From assembly GCF_009905375.1 (NCBI RefSeq), contig NC_133653.1:58664673-58728672 (forward strand): 64,000 nucleotides of DNA, given 5' to 3'. The notes beneath the pieces were generated by a model. It was not told the origin of the DNA. It worked only from the letters and a program-made list of their open reading frames with translations, and did no database searches. A program made the translations under genes and the position numbers. The DNA comes from Apium graveolens (Eukaryota > Streptophyta > Magnoliopsida > Apiales > Apiaceae). Shown here piece by piece: positions 36,301 to 48,100 of this stretch. How positions within the stretch are numbered: the first letter of the stretch is position 1; each line of letters opens with the position of its first letter.

Positions 36301-36621
36301 GCAAAACGAGAAAATTTGTAAAATACCTAGATTTTCATAATATTGCGATGGTAAAAGTCGTTTGATGAAAAATAAGGCCCATTATTTTATTTGAAATACC
36401 TGCTTTAAAATCATGATTCGGGTCGTAAAACGTTTGAAATGAAAGCTATAGATGCAAAATAAAATATCTGAAAAATATCTTAAAAATACCGGGATGACAC
36501 AGAATGCACGTAACATATAGTAATTAGGGTTTGACAGTTAATTCCACATAAATGGAATATTAACACACATAATTTATTATAAATATGATATAATACAGAC
36601 GTAAATTTCCCAGACATTACA
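33304..36621 (-). repeat. Tekay 5' LTR, 3318 bp
   Basis: In element orientation TGTAATGTCTGG at 36621 to GGGCGTTACA at 33304. AT-rich with many short A/T runs and a small CACATAAG repeat near 34535-34556. Its first 819 bases (36621-35803) match the partial LTR at 1-819. No convincing ORF. The junction with Sirevirus gag is at 36622. Confidence 0.9.
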
Positions 36622-38492
36622 TTAGATCTCTTCCAAAAGAGTGGAAGCCAATGACAGTCTCATTGAGAAATTCTCAGGATTACAAGGAGTTCACCTTGGA
36701 GAGACTGTATGAAATCCTAAAAACTTATGATCTTGAATTTGAGCGAGATGAGAGGATGGAGAAAGAAAGGAAGAAAGGAGGGTCCATAGCATTGGTTGCT
36801 GAGTTAGAGAAAGAGAAAGAGATGAAGAAGTTGTTGAGTCTACATCAAAGGTCTGTGAAAGTAAGGGTAAAGGGCTGGTAGCTGAAAATGAAGATCACTT
36901 GAGCCAAGATGACATGGATGATATTGATGAACATTTAGCATTTGTCCAAAAGATTTGCCAAGCTCAAATTCAAAAGGAATTTTGGAGCAGCCAAGCCAAA
37001 TAGAAACATGGTGGATAAATCCAAATTCAAATGTTTCAAATGTGGCTTGGCATGGCATTTTGCCAGTGAGTATAGAAAGTCTGATTCTAGCAAGAAGAAG
37101 TTTGAGCCTGTTGATTATAAACAGAAATAATTTGAGTTGCTCAAACAAAAGGAAAGGGCTTTCATCACACAGGAGAATGATTGGGCTGCAGATGGATTGG
37201 ATGAAGATGAAAAAATAAGCTATGTCAATCTAGCCTTAATGGCCAAATCTGATGAAATAGAAACAAGTTCTTCAAGAAATCAGGTAATCACCACTAACCT
37301 AGCACATTTATCTAAAGTTGAGTGTAATGATGCAATAAATGACATGTCCACAGAATTATATCACTTGCGTGTTACACTTAAGTCCCTCACTAAAGAAAAT
37401 GCTAAAATTAAAGAAAACAATTTTTTTTAAGTGAGAGGAATAATGTGCTAGAGTCTCAGTTTATTGAATTTGAAAAATTGAGAATTGAGTGTAAGATTGT
37501 TGAGGATGAATTAACTGAATCCTTGAAGAAAGAAGATATTTTAAAGAAGCAGCTTGAACGAGAACAGGAAGTGATTAAGGCATGGAAATCATCCAGAGAT
37601 GTCCATGCTCAAATCACTAAAGTTCAAGGTATTGAGTCCTTTTGTGATGCAGCCTGGAAGAAGAGTATGGAGAAGCTGGAATCCAACTTGGTTGAAGGAT
37701 TGGTGATAAATGTGGACTCGACGGATGATGAAAATCATCCGTCTAGATAATCAAAAGGATTATCCGTCGAGTGACAAAGAGCCACATCCGTCGGCTGTGA
37801 GTAAACCAGTGAGCAAAGCTAAGCTAGCCAAGCGGAATGAGAAATATGGATCTGTTTCTAAGAACTTTATTCCAGGAGAATCAAGTCAAGTCATGAAGGA
37901 AAAGAAAGTTAATGTTGGTCATCTGTCCATCAAGCAATTGAATGACAGATTAGAAAAGATTGAGTTTAAAACAGAAGCTAAAAAGAAAAATAATAGAAAT
38001 GGGATAGTAAGAATTAACAAACATAACAACTACACACCTGATAAATATGCACCAAGAAAAATCTGTGTTAAGTGTGGTAGTGTTAATCATATGTTTTTTA
38101 ATTGTAAACTTGTCATGCCTACTCCTTTGTCTGCATCCTCTCCTTTTCCCAACATGACTTCCATGCCTACCATGCCTATGAATGCTCAGAATAAGAATGC
38201 ACAATCTGCTAACATGCCATTTGTACCTAATCCCTAATATGGTGCATTTAGTATGCCTCAAATGCCATTTAGTATACCTTACTAGAATAACATGTTTGCA
38301 AACAGCATGCCTTTTCCTGTTAATCAAAATGTGCATGATAATTCGGTTTTAATGACTGGTTTCAAAGGTTCAACTCAGATGACTAAGGATGAATCAGAAC
38401 TTCCCAAGCCAAATTAGATCAAACCTAAGAAACCAAAGAAGAAAGCTAACAAGGCAGGATCCAAGGAAACTTGGGTACCAAAATTAACTTGA
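36622..38492 (+). pseudogene. Sirevirus gag of copy 2, C-terminal two thirds
   Basis: Begins in the capsid region (RSLPKEWKPMTVSLRNSQDY) at the Tekay LTR junction and ends at TGA 38490-38492. The first knuckle is damaged (CGLAWHFASEY; Gly to Trp and last Cys to Tyr). The second is present as CVKCGSVNHMFFNC. The linker 37716-37792 has three CGACGGAT-type copies. Frameshifts or stops occur near 36825, 36940, 37128, 37430, 37750, 38236, 38284 and 38415. Confidence 0.82.
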
Positions 38493-38512
38493 TTTGATTT
38501 TGATGTGTGCAG
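38490..38512 (+). promoter_or_regulatory. gag-pol junction with splice-acceptor-like sequence
   Basis: TGA 38490-38492, pol-frame TGA 38501-38503, TGTGTGCAG to 38512. Conserved although the surrounding genes are heavily mutated. Confidence 0.45.
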
Positions 38513-41500
38513 GGAAACAGAAAGAATCTTTGGTATCTGGATAGTGGATGCTCAAGGCACATGACTGGAGATTCTACCCTGCTCACTGAGTTCAAGGAAA
38601 GATTTGGCCCAAGTATTACCTTTTGATATGACAGTAAGGGTTATTACTGTGGGATATGGCTTGATTTCAAAAGACAATGTCATCATTGAAGAGGTTGCCC
38701 TGGTGAATGGTCTCAAGCACAATCTGTTGAGCATCAGCTAGCTTTGTGATAAGGGCAACTCAGTAACCTTCAATTCAGAAGGATGTGTTGTGATTAATAA
38801 AAAGAGCAACAAGGTGGTTCTCACTGGAGTGAGAAAGGGAAATATGTATCTAGCTGACTTCAACTCATCCAGTGCAGAATCTGTCACTTGTCTTCTCAGT
38901 AAACCAAGTGAAGATGAAAGTTGGATATGGCACAAGAAGCTGGCCCATCTAAACTTCAAGACCATGAATGAACTTGTCAAGAAAGAACTGGTTAGAGGTA
39001 TTCCTCAAGTGGAGTTTACTAAGGATGGATTATGTGATGCCTGTCAATGTGTTGTTTATCTCAAAGAAAAGATTTTGCTTAGTAATTATGGATGATTTTT
39101 CAAAGTTCTCTTGGACATATTTCTTAAAGTCTAAAGATGAAGCTAGTGAAATCATCATCAATCACATAAGGCAAGTCAACAATCATCCTGATTTTAAAGT
39201 AAGAAGAATCAGGAGTGATAATGGAACTGAGTTCAAGAATTCTGTGATGAGATCATTTTATGAAGAGAATGGGATTATACATGAGTTTTCTACAGCAAGA
39301 ACTCCACAACAAAATAGAGTAGTGGGAAAAAAGAACTGATCTCTTATTGAAGATGCAAGAACAATGCTGGAAGAGTCAAAGTTACCAACATATTTTGGGC
39401 AGAAGCTGTAAATATTCCATACTAAACTCAGAATATTTCTTTGGTTAATCAAGGAAAATGCATTACACCCTACCAATTGTTCAAGAACAGGAAGCCAACA
39501 TTTAACTTTCTTCATGTCTTTGGCTGTAAATGCTATATCTTATGGAATCAAACTAACCAGAATGGAAAGTTTGATGCCAAAGCAGATAAAGGAATTTGTG
39601 TTGGATATATTGTGGGAAAAGCATATAGAGTCTACAATCTGAGAACCAACATTGTTGTGGAATCAATACATGTTGTGTTTGATGATAAAAAGATTGAAGG
39701 ACTGTAAAATAGAGATTTCCATGAAAGCCTCAAGTTTGATAATGTGGAGATGGTTAGTGATGACAGTGATGATGATAGTGATCAAGAAATAGTGAATAAG
39801 GATAATGCAGAAAAGTCTACAACTAATGAAGCATACAATTCAACATCTGTCGAGTTGCAAAATGCTTCATCCTTCGGGAGACAATTTGCTTTATCCGTCG
39901 GGTTACAATCAGCTTCATCCGTCAAGACACAAAGTGCATCATCCGTCGGAACTTTAATAGAAGCTGAAAGTCAAAATAGATCACCTACAGAAAGTTCCCC
40001 TTTCTCAAAGCAAAGATTCACAAATTCAGGGGGACTTTCTCATAATCAAAACTCAGTCGCACATCAAGACAACAATGAGGCCTCTTCATCTAGAGCTAAT
40101 ATACCTCAACAAAGGAAATGGACTTAAGATCACCCTTTTGAGCTCATCATTGGTGATGCATCTTCTAGAGTTCAATCAAGGAGAGCAACTCAAGAAGAAT
40201 GTCTATATAGTAGCTTCCTATCTAAGGAATAACTAAAGAAGGTAGAAGAAGCTTTGTTGGATCCTGATTGGATTTTAGCTATGCAGGAGGAGCTAAACCA
40301 ATTTGAAAGGAACAAGGTATGGAAGATGGTACGCAAATTTAAAGAAAAGAATCCAATTGACACCAAGTGGGTATTCAGAAACAAGATGGATGAAAATGGT
40401 ATAGTGGTCAAGAACAAAGCTAGATTGGTTGTTAAGTGCTACTTCCAACAAGAAGGAATAGATTTTGATGAAACCTTTGCTCCTGTTGCAAGACTTGAAG
40501 CCATCAGAATTTTCTTAGCCTATGCAACCCATGCCAATTTCAAGGTTTGTCAAATGGATGTCAAAAGTGCCTTTCGGAATGTAGATTTGGAGGAGGAAGT
40601 CTATGTCAGTCAACCTCCTGGTTTTGAAGATCCAAATTTTCCAGGATATGTCTACTATCTTTTGAAAGCACTTTATGGACTGAAGCAAGCACCTAGAGCC
40701 TGGTATGACACTTTATCAAAGTTTCTTTTAAAAAATCATTTCACAAGAGGTACTGTTGATAAAACTTTATTCTTTAGAAATTTTAATGGCTCTAGTATAC
40801 TTGTTCAAATTTATTTAGATGATATTATATTTGGTTCTATAGATGAAAAACTTTGCAAAAAGTTTGCCAAATTGATGCAAAGTAAGTATGAAATGAGCAT
40901 GATGGGAGAACTAACTTACTTTCTTGGTTTATAAGTTAAGAAAGTTAGTGATGGAATATTCATTAGTCAAACTAAATATATTCATGATCTTTTAAAGAAG
41001 TTTGATCTAATGGATTGCATATCTGCAAAAATTGCCATGGCCACTGCAACTAAGCTTGAATAAAACACTACTAAAAAGTATGTCGATATTTCAAGCTACA
41101 GGGGCATGGTTGGCTCACTTCTGTACTTAACAGCTAGTATGTCAGATATAATATTTGCTACTTATCTTTGTGCTACATTTCAGGCTGATCCTAGAGAATC
41201 TCACTTAGTAGCTATAAGAGAATTTTTAGATATCTCAAGGGAACACCAAAATTTGGCATTTGGTACCCTAGAGATTCTGATATTGATCTAACTGGTTATT
41301 CAGATGCAGATTATGAAGGTTGTAAAATAGACAGAAAAATTACAACAGGAACCTATCAATTTTTAGGGAACAAGCTTGTGTCCTGGTTCAGTAAAAAGCA
41401 AAATTCAGTTTCTACTTCTATAGCTGAAGCTGAATATATTGTTGCTGCAAGTTGCTGTGCATAGATTTTGTGGATGAAAAAACAATTTTTGGACTATGGT

Positions 41501-41634
41501 CTACAAGTGGATAGAATTCCCATTTTCTGTGATAACACAAGTGCAATTGCCATCACTGAAAATCCAGTTCAGCATTCAAGAACAAAGCACATAGACATCA
41601 AGTACCACTTCATTAGGGAACATGTGATGAATGG
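38504..41634 (+). pseudogene. Sirevirus pol of copy 2, main part
   Basis: Protease, integrase, RT and most of RNase H with many stops. About 105 bp spanning the integrase finger-to-core segment are deleted near 39048, between short TGTCAA-like repeats (CDACQ runs directly into the DLFGPVNV region). RT carries YLDD (Val to Leu) within 40254-40934. The RNase H motif is altered. The gene is interrupted at 41634 by copy 3 and ends at 54464. Confidence 0.84.
41630..41634 (+). repeat. Target site duplication AATGG (left)
   Basis: AATGG immediately before the copy 3 LTR. The same five bases follow its 3' LTR at 54339-54343, and both lie at the same point of the interrupted RNase H codons (MNG). Confidence 0.95.
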
Positions 41635-41715
41635 TGTTGTGAATATGTTGTGTACTTGATGATCACTTAAACAAAACATCTAAGTAGATTTTACTTAGTG
41701 AAATAATGTAGCACT

Positions 41716-42091
41716 CGACGGATAAGAATTATAGTCCCGACGGATAACTCATTATAGTCCCGACGGAAGATTAACTTATTATCCATCGAGTGAGTAGCTT
41801 ATGTAATAATAAGTTTGTAGCACAGTGATGTATGCACCTTTGTATAGAATCTGTAGTAGCATATAAGTCATGTTGACTTTAACTAGATATGCAGAATAGG
41901 TTGATTAATTGTACATAAGTAATGTCTTGTAATTCTGTATAAGTGAAATGAAGTCAAGTGCCAAAATAGCTACCGACGGATGATTAACAAAGCCTTCGAC
42001 GGATGATCAAATGACTATCAATGGATGTTTAACATAGCAGTCGAGGGATGATCAATCAAGTCATCAACGGATGATCTGAAAGTCGACGGAT
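41716..42091. repeat. CGACGGAT cluster in copy 3 5' LTR
   Basis: Five exact copies and several one-mismatch variants (AACGGAT, TCGAGGG, CGACGGAA), all in the CGACGGAT orientation, ending about 180 bp before the TATA box. Confidence 0.9.
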
Positions 42092-42269
42092 GATCATATC
42101 AAGAATTCAAACATCAGTTGAACAGTGAAAGCTGACACACAGTCGTCGAGTTGGATACAAACACACTGTGGAAGCCCATTAACTGGGTAATAGAGGACGA
42201 AAAGCAACAAAGATTAAGACTGTTAGATTTTATATTTGTTCAGTCTTTTTGACTTTGTAATCTTGGTAT

Positions 42270-42277
42270 TATATAAA
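42270..42277 (+). promoter_or_regulatory. LTR TATA box inside an inverted repeat
   Basis: TATATAAA between CTTGGT (42262-42267) and ACCAAG (42277-42282). The same arrangement occurs in the LTRs at 6164-6184, 28326-28346 and 57820-57840 (minus). Confidence 0.7.
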
Positions 42278-42663
42278 CCAAGAGAGTAGCAAATAGAAAA
42301 ATAACTGAGATAGTTGAGAAACACAAAAAAAACAAAGAAATATTTCTAAGCTTAATCTTTAGCATTTCCTGTATTCTCAGAAGTTCTATTTTGTAAGCAG
42401 CTGTGAGCATTTCTGCACACAGAGTCCTCTCGATATATTATGTATATCTCTGGTGGAATTGTTTAAATCCACCATAAAGTTTTTAAAGACTCTTGTTTTT
42501 AATTACTTGTGTTTTGATTCATTTGAGTTAATATTCCGCATTGTGCTAATCAAAACAAATATATCAATAATCGAGTTGAACATTTTTATTTCAAGAAAAA
42601 GGTTCAAAATTCCATTCAACCCCCCTTCTGTAATTCTTGCTACATTGTCAAGGGACTAACAAT

Positions 42664-42675
42664 TGGTATCAGAGC
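42664..42675 (+). other. Primer binding site of copy 3
   Basis: TGGTATCAGAGC, initiator tRNA-Met type, two bases after the LTR. Confidence 0.92.
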
Positions 42676-42722
42676 AAGCTCTTAATCTACAAAGAGTTTA
42701 AAGATCAAAACAATTCAGCAAG

Positions 42723-45121
42723 ATGAACAAGAAAGATGTTGGAGTCAAGATTCCTTTTCTTGATAAAGATAATTACCATCATTGGAAAGTAAAGATGCAT
42801 CTTCATATGCTTTCTCAAGATGAGGCCTATGTGGACTGCATAGAAAGAGGCCCTCATGTTCCAATGAGAGTTGCAACAGGAAATGAGCCCTCTGTTCCAA
42901 AGCCAAGGCATGAATGGTCTGATCCTGACATTGAACAAGTCAGGAAAGATAAAAAGGCCATGAACATTCTGTTCAATGGTGTTGATGCAGACATGTTTGA
43001 TAACATCATCAACTGCAAGACTACCAAGGAAGTTTGGGACACAATACAGATAATCTGTGATGGTACTGAGCAAGTAAGAGAAAATAAAATGCAGCTCCTG
43101 ATTCAGCAATATGAGCATTTTCATAATGAAGAAAGTGAGTTACTCACTGACATTTTTAGTAGATTCCAAAAACTACTAAATGCTCTTAAGTTGTATGGAA
43201 GAGTCTATCAGACTAAAGACTCCAATCTGAAATTTCTCAGATCTCTTCCAAAGGAATGGAAACCAATGACAGTCTCATTGAGAAACTTACAAGATTATAA
43301 GGAGTTTACTTTAGAGAGAATGTATGGCATTCTGAAAACCTATGAGCTTGAGATAGAGTAGGATGAAAGAATGGAGAGAGGAAAGAAGAAAGGAGGATCC
43401 ATTGCACTAGTTGCTGATCTGGAAAAGGAGAAAGAAGTGAAGATGGAAGATGTGGAATCAACTTCAAAGGTCTGTGAAAGCAAGGGTAAAGGGCTAGCTG
43501 CAGAAAGTGAAGAATCATTGAGCCAAGATGACATGGAGGACATTGATGAGCACCTAGCATTCCTTTCAAGAAGATTTTCCAAGCTCAAGTTCAAAATGAA
43601 CTTTGGAGCAGCCAAGCCAAATAGAAACATGGTGGATAAGTCAAAATTCAAATGTTTCAAATGTGGCTTGGCAGGGCATTTTGCAAATGAGTGTAGAAAG
43701 TCAGATTCCAGTAAGAAAAGGTTTGAGTCTGTAGATTACAAGCAAAAATAATTTGATCTACTCAAAGAAAAGGAAAGGGCTTTTATTACACAAGAGAATG
43801 ACTGGGCAGCTGATGGTTTGGATGAAGATGAAGATGTCAGCTATGTCAATCTAGCCCTTATGGCCAAGTCTGATGAAACAGAGACAAGTTCCTCAAGCAA
43901 TCAGGTAATCACTACAAACCTTGCACATTTATCTAAAGCTGAGTGTAATGATGCAATAAATGACATGTCTACAGAATTGTATCATTTGCGTGTTACACTT
44001 AAGTCTCTCACTAAGGAAAATGCTAAAATCAAAGAAAACAACTTGTTTTTAAGTGAGAGGAATAATGTGCTTGAGTCTCAATTTATTGAGTTTGAGAAAC
44101 TAAAAATTGAGTGTAGGATTGCCAAGGAGGAATTAACTGAGTCCTTGAAAAAGGAAGAAATCTTGAAGAAGCAGCTCGATCGTGAACAAGAGGTGATTAA
44201 AGCATGGAAAACATCCAGAGATGTTCATGCTCAAATCACCAAGGTTCAAGGAATTGAGTGTTTTTGTGATGAAGCCTGGAAAAAGAATAAGGAGAAACTA
44301 GAACCCATTTTGGTAGATGGGTTGCTGACAGATGTAGACTCGACGGATAATGAGGACTATCCGTCGGAAAACAAAAAGTATTATCCGTCGAATGATAAAA
44401 ATCCTCATCCGTCGGCTGTAAGCAAACCCATTAGCAAAGCCAAATTAATCAAGCTAAATGATAAGTATGGGTCTATTTCCAAGAACTTTGTTTCAGGAGA
44501 GTCAAGTCAAGCTAAGAAAGGGAAAAAGGCTAATGTTGGTCACATGACTGTCAAACAGTTAAGTGACAGACTTGAGAAAATAGAGGTAAAAAAGAGACTA
44601 AAAGGAAAAACAATAGGAATGGTAAAGTAGGGATTAACGAACACAATAACTACACACCTGATAAATATGCTCCTAGAAAGATCTGTGTCAAGTGTGGTAG
44701 TGTAAATCATTTGTCTGTTAATTGCAAATCTGCCATGCCTACTCCCATGTCTGTTCAACCTCAATTTCCTAACATGAATGCCATGCCTCCCATGCCTGTT
44801 AATGCTATGCCTACACAGAATATGAATGCACAGTTTGCTAATATGCCATTTGCACCTAATCCATATTATGCTGCATACAATATGCCTCAAATGCCATTTA
44901 GCATGCCTTACTGGAATAACATGTTTGCACCAAGCATGCCATTTCCTGTTAGCCATAACATGCATGATAATTCTGTTGCATCTAGTGGTTTTAAAGGCCC
45001 AACCCAAATAACTAAGGAAGAATCTGAAATCCCTAAGTCAAATGAGTTAAGACCTAAGAAACAGAAGAAGAAAGCTAACAAGGCAGGACCTAAGGAAACT
45101 TGGGTACCAAAATCAACTTGA
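42723..45121 (+). pseudogene. Sirevirus gag of copy 3, about 800 codons
   Basis: From ATG 42723 (MNKKDVGVKIPFLDKDNYHH) to TGA 45119-45121. The copia-type capsid region lies in the first about 215 codons. Zinc knuckle 1 is CFKCGLAGHFANEC (43653-43694) and zinc knuckle 2 is CVKCGSVNHLSVNC (44684-44725). A Lys/Glu-rich coiled-coil-like section (LTKENAKIKENNLFLSERNN) and the motif-bearing linker 44341-44414 separate them. The tail is rich in Met, Pro, Asn and Phe. Lesions are TAG near 43360, TAA near 43749 and a frameshift near 44590-44630. Gag would form the virus-like particle core in the cytoplasm. The two-knuckle arrangement matches the other copies. Confidence 0.9.
44341..44414. repeat. CGACGGAT cluster in gag linker of copy 3
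   Basis: Four exact copies, one forward and three reverse, in 74 bp. Reverse copies are read xAT-CCG-TCG (Tyr/His-Pro-Ser) in the gag frame. Confidence 0.9.
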
Positions 45122-45141
45122 TTTGATTTTGATGTGTGCAG
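45119..45141 (+). promoter_or_regulatory. gag-pol junction with splice-acceptor-like sequence, copy 3
   Basis: Gag TGA 45119-45121. The pol frame is -1 relative to gag and is itself closed by TGA 45130-45132. Then TGTGTGCAG ends at 45141 before GG. No in-frame ATG begins pol here. The T-rich stretch plus GTGCAG/GG resembles a 3' splice site. Confidence 0.5.
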
Positions 45142-48100
45142 GGAAACAGAAGGAATCTTTGGTACTTGGATAGTGGTTGTTCAAGACACATGACTGGTGA
45201 TTCTACCCTGCTCACAGAGTTTAAGGAAAGAGCTGGCCCAAGTATTACTTTTGGAGATGACAGCAAAGGGTATACTGTGGGATATGGCTTGATTTCAAAG
45301 GACAATGTCATCATTGAAGAGGTTGCCTTAGTGGATGGTCTCAAACACAATCTGTTGAGTATCAGCCAGCTTTGTGACAAAGGCAACTCAGTAACCTCCA
45401 ATAAAGAAGCCTGTGTTGTGACTAACAATCAAAACAACAAAGTGGTTCTCACTGGTGTGAGAAGAGGAAATGTGTATCTAGCTGACTTCAACTCAACTAA
45501 AGTAGAATCTGTAACTTGTCTTCTCAGTAAAACAAGTCAAGATGAAAGTTGGCTATGGCACAAGAAGCTATCCCATTTAAACTTCAAGACCATGAATGAG
45601 CTGGTAAAGAAAGAGCTAGTTAGAGGCATTCCTCTAGTGGAGTTTACAAAGGATGGACTGTGTGATGCCTGCCAAAAAGGGAAGCAGATTTAAGCATCAT
45701 TCAAGAAGAAACTTCATTCAGCAATTGAAGAGCCTCTGCAACTCCTTCACATGGATTTGTTTGGACCAGTCAATGTATTGTCAATTTCAAAGAAAAGATT
45801 TTGCCTAGTAATTGTAGATAATTTCTCAAAGTTCTCTTGGACAGATTTCCTAAAGTCTAAAGATGAGGCTAGTGAAATCATCATCAATCACATAAGGCAA
45901 GTTAACAATCATCCTGATTTCAAAGTTAGAAGAATCAGGAGTGACAATGGAACTGAGTTCAAGAACTATGTCATGAGAGCATTTTGTGAGGAAAATGGGA
46001 ACTTGCATGAGTTTTCGGCAGCAAGGACTCCACAACAGAATGGAGTAGTGGAAATAAAGAATAGATCTCTTATTGAAGCTGCAAGGACAATGCTTGAAGA
46101 ATCAAAATTACCAACAAATTTCTGGGCTGAAGCTGTAAATACTGCATGCTACACTCAGAACATCTCTCTGATTAATCAAGCAAGATGCATGACACCTTAT
46201 CGATTGTTCAAGAATAAGAAGCCAACTCTAAACTTTCTTCATGTCTTTGGCTGTAAATGCTATATTCTGAGAAATCAAACTGATCAAAATGGGAAGTTTG
46301 ATGTTAAAGCAGATGAAGGAATTTTTGTTGGATATGTTGTTGGTAAAGCATATAGAGCCTACAATCTAAGAACCAACATTGTTGTTGAATCTGTACATGT
46401 TGTGTTTGATGATAAAAAGATTGAAGGACCAAAAGATGGAGATTACCATGAGAGCCTCAAATTTGACAATGTTGAGATGGTCAGTGATGAAAGTGACGAT
46501 GAGAGTGATCAAGAAACAGTGTATAAGGATAATGCAGACAAATCTACCACCAATGAAGCACATAACTCAACATCCGTCGAGTTACATAATGCTTCATCCG
46601 TCGGAAGGCAATCTGTGTTATCTGTCGGAAGACAACCTGCCTCATCCGTCGATACTCAAAATTCACCATCCGTCGGGTTATCTAAAGGAGCAGGAAATCA
46701 AGGAAGGTCACCTATAGAAAGTACCCCTTTCACAAATCAAAGATCCACAAACTCAGGGGGAGTTTCTAGCAATCAAAACTCAATCACACATCAAGACAAC
46801 ATTGAGGTCTCTTCATCTAGAGCTAATCTACCTCAACCAAGGAAATGGACAAAAGATCACCCATTTGAACTGATTATTGGTGATGTTTCTTCTAGAGTTC
46901 AAACCAGGAGAGCAACTCAAGAAGAATGTCTATACAGCAGCTTTCTGTCAAAGGAAGAACCAAAGAAGGTAGAAGAAGCCTTGTTAGATCCTGATTGGAT
47001 TTTAGCTATGCAGGAGGAGCTAAACCAATTTGAAAGGAATAAAGTTTGGAAGCTGGTACCCAAGCCTAAAGGAAAGAATCCAATAGACACCAAATGGGTA
47101 TTCAGAAACAAGATGGATGAAAATGGCATAGTAGTAAGGAACAAAGCCAGATTAGTTGCTAAAGGCTATTGCCAGCAAGAAGGAATAGATTTTGATGAAA
47201 CATTTGCTCCTGTTGCAAGACTTGAAGCCATCAGAATCTTCTTAGCCTATGCAGCCCATGCCAATTTCAAGGTCTATCAAATGGATGTCAAAAGTGCCTT
47301 TCTGAATGGAGATTTGGAGGAAGAAGTGTATGTTAGTCAACCTCTTGGCTTTGAAGATCCAAATTTTCCAGAGTATGTCTATTATCTACTGAAAGCACTT
47401 TATGGACTGAAGCAAGCACCTAGAGACTGGTATGACACTTTATCAAAGTTCCTTTTGGAAAATCACTTCACAAGAGGTACTGTAGATAAAACTTTATTTT
47501 TCAGAAATGTTAATGGCTCTAGCATACTTGTTCAAATTTATGTAGATGATATTATCTTTGGCTCTACAGATGATAAACTTTGTAAAAAGTTTGCCAAACT
47601 GATGCAAAGTAAGTATGAAATGAGTATGATGGGAGAACTAACTTACTTTCTTGGTTTACAAGTTATGCAAGTTAGTGATGGAATATTCATTAGTCAAACT
47701 AAATATATTTTTGATCTTTTAAAGAAGTTTGATCTAATGGATTGCACATCTGCAAAAACGCCCATGGCCACTGCAACTAAGCTTGAACTAAACACTACTG
47801 AAAGGTCTGTGGATATTTCAAGCTATAGAGGCATGGTTGGCTCACTTCTGTACTTAACAGCTAGTAGGCCAGATATAATGTTTGCTACATGTTTATGTGC
47901 TAGATTTCAGGCTGATCCTAGAGAGTCTCACTTAATAGCTATTAAGAGAATTTTCAGATATCTCAAGGGAACACCAAAACTTGGCATTTGGTATCCTAGA
48001 GATTCTGGTTTTGATCTAACTGGTTATTCAGTTGCAGACTATGCAGGTTGCAGAATTGACAGAAAAAGCACAACAGGAACTTGTCAATTTCTAGGAAACA

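Larger units (their letters stand above)
1..36621 (-). mobile_element. Tekay/Del-type Ty3/gypsy retrotransposon, split by Sirevirus DNA
   Basis: A minus-strand Ty3/gypsy element whose two halves lie at 1-3697 and 32606-36621. Positions 1-819 match 35803-36621 base for base in register, which identifies them as the two LTRs of one element. The 3' LTR is cut by the window start. Domain order on the minus strand is 5' LTR, PBS, gag start, (gap), RT, RNase H, integrase with chromodomain tail, PPT, 3' LTR. The placement in Tekay/Del rests on pol style, an iMet-type PBS and the >3 kb LTR. The region from about gag residue 168 to the start of RT, including protease, is missing at the join with Sirevirus DNA. 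The element sits inside the gag gene of Sirevirus copy 2, which resumes at 36622. Confidence 0.85.
41635..42661 (+). repeat. Copy 3 5' LTR, 1027 bp
   Basis: TGTTGTGAATATG...GGGACTAACA. The first bases contain a short direct repeat, ATGTTGTG-like. CGACGGAT copies lie at 41716-42091 in U3. TATATAAA at 42270-42277 sits within the inverted repeat TCTTGGT/ACCAAGA (42261-42283). Confidence 0.95.

Noticed and set aside
37710..37795. Simple-sequence satellite in gag
   Set aside because: The repeats are the CGACGGAT cluster in the gag linker, not tandem satellite units.
41716..42091. CRISPR-like array of short repeats (CGACGGAT)
   Set aside because: The repeats are only 8-12 bp, spacing is irregular, orientation is mixed elsewhere, and the context is a plant LTR.
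45119..45141. Programmed -1 ribosomal frameshift joining gag and pol
   Set aside because: The pol frame has a stop (45130-45132) after the gag stop, so the frames do not overlap and no slippery heptamer with an open overlap exists.
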